From: Melampsora larici-populina 98AG31
Lineage: Eukaryota; Basidiomycota; Pucciniomycetes; Pucciniales; Melampsoraceae
DNA: 17,112 bases
Assembly: GCF_000204055.1 (NCBI RefSeq)
Contig: NW_006768877.1
Coordinates: forward strand, 60,686 to 77,797
Direction of reading: 5' to 3'
Made by a program: the position numbers and the translations under genes. Within the stretch, counting starts at the first letter, position 1; every line of letters begins with the position of its first letter. The notes under the pieces were generated by a model that saw only the letters and a program-made list of their open reading frames with translations, was not told where the DNA came from and did not search any database. Shown piece by piece: positions 1 to 9,785 of this stretch.

Positions 1-945
1 AAGATTGTTGATGAGTCGATGAAAAGGAGCCAAAACCGATTCTGATGGCATGGAAGAGGTAGTTTGGTCAACTGGTTTATAGACAATACAGCAGTGACAT
101 CACTGGAACATCTATAAGCATGACACATTACAAGCATTTTGACTTGTACTGGGCTTACATCAAAATGACTTGTGGTCCAAACCAATTATCTTGCTCCTAC
201 AACAATCCCAGAGCATATCTGAGTAATGTAGGGTATTTTTAACAGGTACTGGGAGTCAATTACAAAAAAAATAAAAATTGTAAAAATGTAAAAATTGTCA
301 AGAAAATGGTGTAATAAAAGCAAGCAATCAAGGAACAGCTGTAACAAGGAACAAACGATGCACGACGACTATAAAAGACTCAATCTTTTCACTATGGAAT
401 CAACCCAACTCAACTTCACCTCACACAACACCAGCAATACTTGTTTCCTTAACTTCACCTATCCGATATCAAGTTTTTTCAAGCTTTCCTGTTTGTGTAG
501 TTTCGAAGTCTTTATCTCGCCCTTTATCTATTTTACATATGGATTTCTGGGAAGCACTGACAGGTCTCAGTCGGCTCCATCGAAACCAAGCCTTGACAGG
601 TTTCAAGCTTGTCTCATCCTCGCGTTTTCATTCTTTTTCGCTGGACGTTTCGTCTCCCTCCCCATCATTCTTCCTTCCTTCTCTCCCTCATCTGTGAGCA
701 GCACTGACAGTCTTCAGGCTGCTACGTGAATCTTCAGCGGTCCTTGTGATTATCATTGACAGGTCTCAAGCTAATCACAGGACTCAGTCTGCTTTGCAAT
801 CGATTCCTCCTGTATCTTTCAATTTACTATGCTCATGAGCATTCCAACATTTCAATTTGTTCTGTTTCTCGCATATATCGACTACACTCAACACTATCAT
901 ATACTGATTGTTATCTTTTTTGTCTTATACCTAAATATCATAGAC
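1..945. other. Upstream region without a convincing gene
   Basis: No reading frame here looks like a real protein. The longest, 295-729 on the plus strand, has low-complexity Ser/Phe-rich composition and lies over C/T-rich DNA. A TATA-like TATAAAAG sits at 370-377, and C/T-rich tracts at about 600-690 could belong to a promoter or 5' leader of the plus-strand gene that follows. Four copies of a 16-nt motif occur at 557-771 and are listed separately. Confidence 0.5.
557..771 (+). repeat. Four dispersed copies of a 16-nt motif (YTGACAGGTYTCARGC-like)
   Basis: Copies lie at 557-572 (CTGACAGGTCTCAGTC), 593-608 (TTGACAGGTTTCAAGC), 704-719 (CTGACAGTCTTCAGGC) and 756-771 (TTGACAGGTCTCAAGC), all in the same orientation, with start-to-start spacings of 36, 111 and 52 nt. 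They lie 175-390 nt upstream of the first plausible ATG of the plus-strand gene (946). Conserved short copies with variable spacers suggest repeated protein-binding sites more than a simple tandem repeat. That role is an inference. Confidence 0.45.
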
Positions 946-1015
946 ATGCCACCCTCTCGGAAGCCTGAGAAGATCGATAACCGACATTCAAAGCCGTATG
1001 ACGAAGCTCAGGCTA
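946..1015 (+). CDS. Candidate first exon of the oxygenase-like gene
   Basis: An ATG at 946 opens a 23-codon basic, hydrophilic stretch (begins MPPSRKPEKIDN) that runs into a consensus donor GTAAGT at 1016. It would make a natural first exon. However, it ends in phase 1, and the nearby acceptors (AG at 1096, 1108 and 1123) all enter the downstream open frame in phase 0. Joined to any of these, the frame soon hits a stop. Either another small exon is missing, there is an indel here, or translation starts further down at 1166. Confidence 0.3.
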
Positions 1016-1165
1016 GTAAGTGTTTCAATCTGATTTCATTTGTCCTTTCCAAATGAAATAACCGACAAATCATGATTGCCCTGTGTATGACGAAAGCCAC
1101 GAACCCAGCATGTTGATCCACAGTTCATACCCACCATCCCCGGTCATCAATATCCTAACAATTAC

Positions 1166-3205
1166 ATGCGAAGTTCGGTCTGTGACCAATACCTGCGCCA
1201 AACGCTGCACAGTATTACGCCAGAAGTCATCGATTACGACATTGCAGTCGCCTATTTCCTTGAAGAAACGGACCATCTTCCCATCGGCTGTATCCCTCAA
1301 TCCATCGACCGGATACTATCCGATTTCGAAACCCTTCCATCGATCACTGGTCGACAAGATGATCTTAGAACATGTGCCTTATACATTAAATCTACCATCC
1401 TTCTCTACAACGAAAACCCTGGCCCAATCCAACCTTTCGCTCTTAGGTATCCCACTCTCAAATCGCTGAAAAAGCTGATCTCTGAAAGGTCCGAATGCCT
1501 TCGGCCACTGCCTTCCAATAAAGCTGTCGTCCTGGTGGCTTTAGCTGGTCGCATGCTTGCAATGAATCTACCGCCCAAAGCTGCCCAACCTTTAGCTGAC
1601 AACCAAATGAAAGCCAAAAGTCATATGTCCAGTGAGGTACGCCGACCCGTTTGTGTCTACTGATTCTGGATATCAAAGTTAACTTTTCCTCTTTGCCGCA
1701 GGAACGAGCTTTAATGGCTTTTGAAGGCGCTGCGCAAGTAAATGCTCTCCCTTGTATGAACGATCTCCCAAACAAAGAGGTTGGCGACGGTCTGGCTTCT
1801 GCGAATTCGATTCAACCTCGCCTCTCTCGAGCAAAGAACAAACCGGTCTCGTGTTTAGGTGCTGTGTATGGCTCACTTCCTTACGAGGCTTTTGGTTACC
1901 CATTGGGATTGGTATGTCATGCTTGCAAAACCTCAAACAATCCAAATGTGCGGAACTGACCTTTTTTGCTCACTTAGAACCTTGCTAGGGCGGACACCAA
2001 GATGTGTTTGGGCTTGGAACGACAGGGATATACTATGGACGACCTTGGAGAGGGAGACAGTCCTAAGTCCAATCACCTCTTGCCCCAAATCATGGGACTT
2101 GGTGAGGGATGTGTATTTCAAAGAATCGAAAACGCTCGTCTCCTACCAGAACTCCTCTGGCCCTACGAAGTCTCTAGAGCTCTCAACGCAGCCGTAAATC
2201 CAGAGACCTACGCGGTAGCCGAGAGGGTCACAAGCTTCATTGAGAGGAACTCCAGTGCACTTCTTTCCAATCGTATCAAGACTCTGCACAACAAAATAAT
2301 TCAAGGTCAGTAAAGTGTTTGTTTTACAATCGTCGTACTTGACCTGACCCATCACATCCCTTACATAGGACAACAGATCAACTACAACATTCAAGTATTG
2401 ATGTCTATCCTTTTCATAGGAGGGAAGACTGTAAGACCTACGGTCATTACATTACACATAGATCAAAATACTTAATAATTAGGACTTAAACTTAAGGATG
2501 CTGTTTCGTTATATATATTGTTTTCAAATTCTACTCCTGGTTCCTTAGTGATCTGGGACTGACTTCCCACCTCATATCCTTCGGAACCAGGTACGTCTTA
2601 TTTCTTTTCATTTTCTCTTACTTTGTTCTATAGTTGTGGTTATGATGGTTAGAGTGATCTGGGACTGACTTCCCACCTCATATCCTTCGGAACCAGTCTC
2701 CTTTACTGGGATCTCTGTTGGTTTGAAATATAAAAAGTCTCTTGGGTTCTAGAAACCCTGTCCCGCTGTGCCTCACAGCGTCCCTGTTATTGTGATCTCG
2801 AGTGAAGGTCATACAGACCTTACATCCAACCTTCTCGATTCTGTCTTCTTTTACGGAAAGAATTATACTGGTGGACGCCTTAACTTTCCCTCGCTTGGTG
2901 TCAGTTTTTGTGCTGATCCTGGCTACTCCATTCATGCACGGTTCAAACTTTTGGAACATGGCGTGAGCCCTATCCTACAAGGCCCCGATACTCGCTCCCC
3001 ACCTCTGCGCATCTCACTGGCACTTTATGCCCATGCTGAGACCTATGCTGGGCCAGCCAGAATCTCAGCTGCTCGCAGAAATAGGTCGCAGTTCAGTGAT
3101 CCTTCAATGTGGCTTCCATTTCCGCCTCCCAACTTTAGCATTCAAACTTGTCGAAAGATATTACGGAAAGAAGAAGAGTCTTGGAAGAAGAAAGGTCGAG
3201 CTTGA
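1166..3205 (+). CDS. Spliced gene with C-terminal 2OG-Fe(II) dioxygenase domain (TET/JBP-like)
   Basis: Suggested model: exons 1166-1636, 1702-1911, 1978-2305, 2369-2430, 2497-2547 and 2753-3205, about 524 residues. Phases agree at every junction. Donors include GTACGC, GTATGT, GTCAGT and GTAAGA. The frame stays open upstream to about 1091, so 1166 is only the first in-frame ATG. The N-terminal 370 residues are not recognised. The last exon shows H394-T-D396 (HxD), then YTGGRLNFPSLG (412-423), a PG turn, LLEHGV with H443, and R460 in LRISLALY. This fits the iron ligands and 2-oxoglutarate-binding Arg of the double-stranded beta-helix oxygenases; the GG-x-L-x-FP-x-LG element resembles fungal TET/JBP proteins, which oxidise methylated bases in DNA. 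The junction 2547/2753 is weak: its donor is GTGATC, and without that intron stops occur at 2560 and 2750. The gene could therefore be a pseudogene. A possible polyadenylation signal AATAAA lies at 3467. Confidence 0.55.
2547..2696 (+). repeat. 44-bp perfect direct duplication flanking an intron-like 62-bp segment
   Basis: Positions 2547-2590 and 2653-2696 are identical over 44 bases (offset 106). The 62 bases between them begin GTACGT and end GGTTAG with a pyrimidine-rich interior, just like a short intron. Because both copies end in CCAG, splicing GT at 2591 to AG at 2696 would remove one whole unit and leave a single copy. Both copies carry the same TGA in the frame of the preceding exon. 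Confidence 0.8.
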
Positions 3206-3658
3206 TCATTCCTCCTATGTAACACTGCCTTATCTTTCTTTACTGTCGCTTCTTGCTTGAGGGTCTGTGTTTAATGTTTGTTATGCTATTGAGCTTTCTA
3301 TTTCATTTTACTGTCATGATTGTCTATGTACTACAATTGTCTTTTGGAAAGCACCACTTTAGTTTGATTTCGGTCAGTGTGAGAGCCTATTAAATGTTAC
3401 ACGCCGCGAACAACAGTTTCAACAAACTACTGTGTTGGCCTTTTGAATTATTTATAATCTAGTCTTAATAAAGGAGTTTCACATGATTACTCGGAGTTGA
3501 CTTACTTGAGTTTGTGCCTGCAAATGATAACACCTTTCTTTGTTGAGTTTGCGACTTTGCTGTAAGAGTATGAACTGGTTAAGTTTTTCAAACTGTATTT
3601 TGTAAAAATGATTGAGATAGAAATGCCTTTGCATCTCTGAAGACCGATTCAAATATGA
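3206..3658 (+). other. 3' flank of the oxygenase-like gene
   Basis: AT-rich sequence without a protein-like frame. An AATAAA at 3467-3472 lies about 260 nt beyond the stop codon and could serve as the polyadenylation signal. Nothing else is recognised. Confidence 0.4.
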
Positions 3659-4085
3659 TATACTTTTTCTTGGTTATGTAAGAGTGCAAAGCGTAGCTTG
3701 GTTTGTCATCTTAGTCCTCAAAAAATGTGCATCTTTCAAGCCCGACCCACCTATATCTATCATTTGGAATCTATTGCTTGTTCTCTGCAGGATTCTATGA
3801 GTGTCAAGTGTGGCTTTGTCTTTTTCGGTGATAGTTTTTGTCTCTGATTTAAAGATCAAAATATAATATACTTTTTCTTGGTTATGTAAGAGTGCAAAGC
3901 GTAGCTTGGTTTGTCATCTTAGTCCTCAAAAATTGTGCATCTTTCAAGCCCAACCCACCTATATTTATCATTTGGAATCTATTGCTTGTTTTCTGCAGGA
4001 TTCTATGAGTGTCAAGCGTGGCTTTGTTTGTTAGGTGATAGTTTTCGTCGGTGATAGTTTTTGTCTCTGATTTACAAATCAATAT
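3659..4085. repeat. Two tandem copies of a ~208-bp repeat
   Basis: Unit 1 spans about 3659-3866 and unit 2 about 3867-4085. Both begin TATACTTTTTCTTGGTTATG and end in the shared GTGATAGTTTTTGTCTCTGATTT-like sequence. The copies differ by scattered substitutions and by a small internal duplication of GTGATAGTTTT near 4035-4065 in the second copy. Reading frames on the minus strand here are only the repeat read through. Confidence 0.85.
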
Positions 4086-4150
4086 GGGTCAAGAATCTCT
4101 TGACCCATTCTATTTCAGGATTACCAACATTGGATTGCATCTCTTGGCTG

Positions 4151-4640
4151 TTTACAATTGTGCATAAGGTGATTGTAGACAGCGGCTCTTTATATCATAT
4201 ATATACTATACTTTGTTATGTATGACTCATTCTTTGAGTCAGATATACCTTTGTCGAATGATTTTCCTTTGCTGTTCATAGCCACGCGTATGTTGAAGAA
4301 ATGTTGCTTTATCTTGTATAAAAAATTGTCTTAGTCTTTCTAAAACTGGTTTATCTATAGGCTTTGTTCATAGGCATGCATCAGTTGATCAATAACAGTG
4401 CCTCTATATACTAGTATCGAGTAGACTGATGACTTGTCTATTCTCCAAAATTCATTTCTTTTTAGGCATTCGTCAGTTGAGTTGATCAATCAATGTGGCT
4501 CTGGATATTGGATATCTTGGTTAGACTATACTATACTGATCACTCGCTTAGTCTGCATTTGTTTGGTATTTACAATCATGCGTAAGCTGATTGGGCACTG
4601 TGGCTATTGAAATCTTATATAAACTATACTGATGAGTTGT
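4151..4640. repeat. Diverged repeat family, about four degenerate units
   Basis: Degenerate units start near 4151, 4371, 4461 and 4568. The first and last share TTTACAAT(T/C)(G/A)TGC(A/G)TAAG(G/C)TGATTG. All share a following C/T-GTGGCT- or CAGCGGCT-like core and AT-rich stretches with ACTATACT or GACTGATGA. Divergence is too great to define a clean unit length. The GTGGCT core recurs in the 136-bp repeats just downstream, so the two may be related. Confidence 0.45.
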
Positions 4641-4860
4641 CTCTCTTGCACAAGTCAGTGTCATGAATATATATACTGAATATAAGTGCTGATATACTCC
4701 AAATTGTGAAGGCGCCATGATCTTTGTCGTCCTTGTAGCCTTTTTAAAATGTTAAGTGCATAATCTATATGATAACCAAATCGACAACAGACAATCTATG
4801 ACTGGGCGCATGACCTTTCAACTCCCGTTGACTGTTTTAATGGATTATTAAAGAGAATTA

Positions 4861-5115
4861 AGTGTTCAGTTACTGAATACTGTGGCTCACAATGTCTCAT
4901 ATTTGCACCAGTCAAAGGATAGATTTATATATATATACCAAAATGAGGATACCTCAACATCAGACAGATATATACTTCAGTATATATATCGGCCTAAGTG
5001 TTCAGTTACTGAATACTGTGGCTCACAATGTCTCATATTTGCACAAGTCAAAGGATAGATTTATATATATATACCAAAATGAGGATACCTCAACATCAGA
5101 CAGATATATACTTCT
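4861..5115. repeat. Two copies of a 136-bp tandem repeat
   Basis: Positions 4861-4979 and 4997-5115 are nearly identical (one visible difference, CACCAGTC versus CACAAGTC), with a 136-bp period. The unit contains a short TA microsatellite and ends ATATATACTTC. The two overlapping plus-strand frames at 4892-5246 are the same repeat translated twice and are not genes. Confidence 0.9.
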
Positions 5116-5212
5116 CTATCCTTAATGTTCAATATTCTGACGTGACTGACTGTCAAAATCAAGGAATCAAGAAGCTTTTATCCTGGTTCACTCACAGCTT
5201 ACATTGGTTCAC

Positions 5213-5290
5213 ACTACGTCGATTAGACACTACTTTGATTAGGTGATTCAGACTACGTCGATTAGACACTACTTTGATCAGGTGATTCAG
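5213..5290. repeat. Two copies of a 39-bp direct repeat
   Basis: Exact tandem duplication, 5213-5251 and 5252-5290, each beginning ACTACGTCGATTAGACAC and ending AGGTGATTCAG. They differ by a single T/C. The near identity points to a recent local duplication. Confidence 0.9.
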
Positions 5291-5679
5291 AACAATGTCA
5301 ATTCAAACTCTTATACAAAAATTGAACTGATTATCCTACCTAGGTGATATATTCTGGTCACTTCAATCGGTTACTTTATCTTATAGGTATGATCTTAACT
5401 CGGTCACCGGTAAAACTCCAACTTGAATTGGGTGGGGTTTTCTCAGTATGACATTTTCACAAGCTGAGGGGAGTCAAACATACTTAACATCTTTTCATTT
5501 CCCTTTGAATCTTTTAGGTTATTCAAACTTTGCAGTCGCACCTGTTTCAGCTCAACCTGAAGCAGATGAACAAGCTCAATCTTTAAACCCTCTCTTATAT
5601 TAAAATTAATTCAAACTTATGATATAGAAAACAAGACAACTATGAACAACATTCCACAGTTGGATAAGTATTGGTCTTT
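5291..5679. other. Spacer between repeats and the 3' end of the KDZ gene
   Basis: No gene can be supported. One stretch, 5518-5603, looks exon-like on the plus strand: a pyrimidine-rich tract and TTTTAG precede about 27 open codons (YSNFAVAPVSAQPEADEQ...) that end at TAA 5601-5603. It has no partner exon that I can identify. Confidence 0.3.
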
Positions 5680-8600
5680 TTATGATACAATCTGGAGATT
5701 TCCAACAAGATCTTCAAGGAGGTATATATCCAATAACCCCTCGTCCCCATCATCATCATCATCCATCTCATTAGGAGTTCCAATCATCTCAGACCAATGG
5801 GCTGGGCATGAATTGACCAAATTATGCCAATTCGATAACAAGTCACGATCGAAAGCGTCTGGAAGCTGAAGATAGGGTGCTGTTCGAGACATCACATCTT
5901 CAATGCCCCATTTCCATGATATCCAAAGTTTGCATGCCCGTTTGGCCATGCCCAATTGAAGTGAGATTGTCACTGGATCGTCACCTTTGAGGATGATGAG
6001 CTACCACATTCGAGCTGTAGAATAGGTATTGAAAAGGAGACTTACTGTTTGTTTCTGTATCTTTTAACTTAGTTGAATATCCCAAAGCCCACTGTAATTG
6101 CTGTCGTAGCTCTCGACCTATTCTTCTCATTTCCTCGCGCGAGCTCCGTTGAGTGCGCCAGGCATCAATGCCTGATTTAGTTTGTGGATCCACAGCCCAG
6201 TCTTCGTTTGGATGAGTTAGGTCACCTATTTCCCAAAAAGGGTCGCCAATGTCCATTCTATTGACAGACTCAAATGAGGGTGTTGGGATCAAGACGGCCG
6301 GTTGAAAAGTCTCGTTGTACCAAGTAGCATGTTGTAGGTAAGTCCTGTGGCGACAGGCTAATTTTTTTTTCTTGTCAGACGCAAGACCCTGATATCGCGC
6401 TCGATTCCTTTGGTCTGGTTAGGTAGTAGAGAGTCGTATAAGTTTTAAGTTACATCAAAGGCATAATCTACTCTTACCGGTCGTGCCGTCAGCTCGACAT
6501 TGCATTTCAATGCAATCAACCTTTGTGCCGTACATCTTTGATTTGGCTATTTGGAGCAACATCCTAGGTTTAGCTCGATCATCTGTTACTCATACAAGGT
6601 AAGCCACTGGCAATTAATTTGGGCTTTTTGAAGGTAGACTGACCAGTCATTCCAGTCAGTTCTCGAAACTGTTGGGAGCCCAACTCATTAGCTACATTTT
6701 GTATCTTGTTCTCCAGTGATGTCAGAGTTCTGGGCAAGTCCAGCAGCTCGTGCTGCTGCTCTTGGGTACGTAGAGGGGCGGTACCTGCTTCCAAAAGATC
6801 CAGAGTATCACTAAAACAGATCACATCAGTTAAAGTCTAACAACGTCTCTTTGATATGTGTTTGACATACCGTGCCTCAATTAAGTCTTCCTCAAGATCC
6901 AATAGAACACCCATGCGTTCTTTGAGTCTACGTGTGGTGGCATTGATGACATTTCTCTGAATATGTCGCTTCCTCGCCCATTGTTGTTCAAAATAATTCG
7001 TGGTATACTTAGGATCCAATTTGGCCAAATCAGACAGCATTGATGACGATTTGGCCAGCCTCTTCTCTACATTGTTGGTCCAGGAGAGCACTCCGGACAC
7101 TGTGCCATCAATTTGAGGTCAGTTAAATGGCCAAACAATGAGATAACATGTCTAACTCAACTTACTCATGTTGAACAGGGCCTTCTCGTTGTGATGGAGT
7201 CCACGGTCATTCAGAGCGACCAGTCGGTTCTGTTTAGTTGCGTATTGAAGCATTGCAATTAGGACTATGAGAGCCCACCACACACGCTCAGATCCTTCCC
7301 CATCTGAGAGACCCCAACCCTTGATGAGGCAAGGGTTGTAGTCCAATTGACAAAGCCATTCATGCACATAAGCGTGGAAGACACTTGTACCGAACTTTAG
7401 GCGCCGGGCAGCACGCTCGACAGCAAATTGATTACGCTATCTCACACACTCAATTAGTGATCCTATATAACTTTGACACAATTCGAAACCAACCAAAAAC
7501 AAACAGAATCACCTTCACAATCCCCTTCTCGATATTACAACCTATATCATAAAGTATTCCAATTTGACGAGCCCCATCTGGATGATCGGCAGTCACTTCT
7601 AGAATCCAGTCAATAAGGGTAAGTGCATAGTGGCTCCTGTGTTATTAAAAAGACACCATTGTTCAGAGACTTTAAATAAAACATGAACTCAGGAGAATCC
7701 TACGAGCTTTTCTCCACTTTGAACTAGGTTTACAAATCTTAGGATGTGATCGTGACAACATGCCATTACCAGCAACCCCGTCTCATCCATACCAGGCCAC
7801 GATTTCTTTCCCCTGACGTCATCAGCTGCTGTGTGTTTATCAGAACAGGGATCCTATATATGAAACAATTTGCCATATGATTGGTCTAAGATTATGGGTA
7901 TGGAAGCTTGTCACACAAGATTGATAACTCACCACAAGTTCATCTAACTGTGGATTACGACGTCTGGGACCACCAGCCATCGACTCGGCCATCTTTTCCA
8001 CTCGTTCCGGATCCATGAAGAGCTCCGGTGTTGGAGGTTTGTGACCTGGTATCTCATGGCTTGCGGCCTGGTGACGGCGATGTTGAAAGTTGCCATCAAC
8101 ACATACTATGATGTGTGGCTCGTCTGGGTCCGGAGCTTTGTCCACCGGCGGGCCAAAGCAACGCGGGCAGTTGCTGGCGAGCAAGTCGAGTTGTGATAAT
8201 TGCAAGATTTTGAACTCTTTCTGGCGTATCAAACTGAGCACTTGGCGATGGGCTGTGACTGCAGCCGTTAGTGGCTTTCGCCATTGACGAGGCTAAAGCC
8301 AAAGCGTACAAAAGGAACCTGATTAGCATCAATCTGACGATTTCAAATCAATCAACACCAACTCACCCGACCGGTCTTGGCACTCAGCATGAGTGGATTA
8401 TGGGCATCGAGGTATTCATCAAGAGCTAGAGAAAAGCCTTGCATTTGGACAGTACAGTATTTCCATAAGATTTGATGCAATAGCAGCAGTCGGATTGAGA
8501 ATGCTGTTCGAGGAAAAGAGGGTGACGCCGGAAAGTAACCCATTTGAATAAGCCTGACAACGTCGGGTTGGCAGTTACAAAAGTTTATTGATAACTTCCT

Positions 8601-9187
8601 GTGAGCTAAATCATAAACAATTTGGTGTCAGTCAAATTACTTCATATCTGTATAGATTTTTGCTTACTGTGAATGTCCACTAAGGTGACTACGCGTGAGG
8701 AAACTGCACACCGACATGGTATTTTATGATCATGTTTCCAAAGTACCCCGTTTCCCCAATTTCCAGTTTTTTTTTGGGCTATGATATACACATCAACCAT
8801 CGCCTCAACCGCACTGGCCCATTTGGCTTGATATGCTAGCCTTTTGCTTTGATACAGATTTGAGTTGAGTGCTGCAATGATTTGTCGATGTTCTTCTGAC
8901 AGCTGATTATTGACTTCTTCAACTTCGACTTGGATATCTTCCCACTCGCCATCATCAGGTCTGTGTCCAGGATCATATACATTTCTATCATCAATTTGAT
9001 TATTGTCAAAGTTGCCATGATCGATTTCATGTGCTCCGGAGTTTGAAGGTGGTTGGGCATTTGCTGGACGTACTTGCTCCATTTCCTTCACATCCTGCTC
9101 CTCCTGCTTTCGGAAATCTGCCTGTAAGTCAGTGGCTGGCGTCTTCCTCTTTTTAAGAGGGCGGTACGGTTTTGGTTTCGGTGCCAT
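5680..9187 (-). CDS. KDZ-family transposase with N-terminal CxC1-type cysteine cluster
   Basis: Probable DDE-type DNA transposase of the Kyakuja-Dileera-Zisupton superfamily. Minus-strand exons: 9187-8668, 8605-8367, 8292-7933, 7853-7704, 7636-7513, 7436-7166, 7099-6871, 6810-6644, 6582-6478, 6414-6046, 5984-5680; about 945 residues, a normal length for the family. Residues 158-185 carry CRC and FCNC (the CxC1 cluster), followed by QMGYFPASPSFPRTAFS. The catalytic core shows CPRCFGP (295-301), VCVDGNFQHRRH with D319, ILYDIGCN with D453, and SDGEGSERVWW (508-518) supplying the acidic third residue. The C-terminus is acidic and Trp-containing. Donors are mostly GTAAG, GTGAG or GTATG. All phases fit except exon 4 to exon 5, where the spliced frame is off by one base unless a poor GC donor at 7708 is used. 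ATG 9187 was chosen because MAPKPKPYRPLKKRK looks like a genuine start; ATG 9223 is the alternative. Confidence 0.9.
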
Positions 9188-9223
9188 GAGTGAAAGATGG
9201 GGAATGTGAATGTGTGGATGCAA

Positions 9224-9785
9224 TAAGAAGATGAAGAAAGTTTAACTGCGGTAAGCAAAAAAGGTTAAATTGGTTCAATTACACCGCGAGATGAAAAAAG
9301 TTTCAAGCTAGTGTACCTGTACATACATATACAAACCACAGGTCTGGAATTTCACTTCCGTTTTGATCTTCATAATGAATATCACACAGATGGCACAGAT
9401 GGAAAAAAATACAAATTGGGACAGAAATAAGTACCAAATCGAATTAACCAAAAAAGACCAGAAAAAACATCCCTTGCCTTCCAAGTTGTTCAATTTCAAA
9501 TCGATAAAACCGTAGTCCACCTTGCGATTTAGTATAAAATGTCCTTGCTTTTTTGCAATTCCACGTTAATGAGATTCAGACTAGGATGTGATTGTCCCGC
9601 TTTACATCACGGTGTGATATTTGCTGTGCTAGCATTACCAAGAATGTGTTTGTTTCTTGCTCTCATGCCTTACTTGTACCATTGGTTTTCATTGCAACAT
9701 CAATATATTGACTAAGCATTGGGCAGTACATAGCTTAACTGAAATTTGATTCATAATCATATAAATACATGCAGATTAATTATAT
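9224..9785. other. Intergenic spacer between two minus-strand genes
   Basis: No gene supported. It would contain the promoter of the transposase and the 3' end of the zinc-finger gene. A 15-nt imperfect motif AGATGAAGAAAGTTT recurs at 9229-9243 and 9289-9303 (AGATGAAAAAAGTTT), 60 bp apart, each near a CGCGG/CCGCG core. No clear terminal inverted repeat was recognised. Confidence 0.4.

Noticed and set aside
295..729. 144-codon plus-strand open frame
   Set aside because: Low-complexity Ser/Phe composition over C/T-rich DNA, contains the repeated 16-nt motif in different frames, and has no protein-like pattern.
4892..5246. Two overlapping frames encoding the same peptide
   Set aside because: They are the 136-bp tandem repeat translated in each copy.
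5300..9600. Terminal inverted repeats bounding the KDZ element
   Set aside because: By eye no matching pair was found on either side of 5680-9187; element borders are therefore not annotated.
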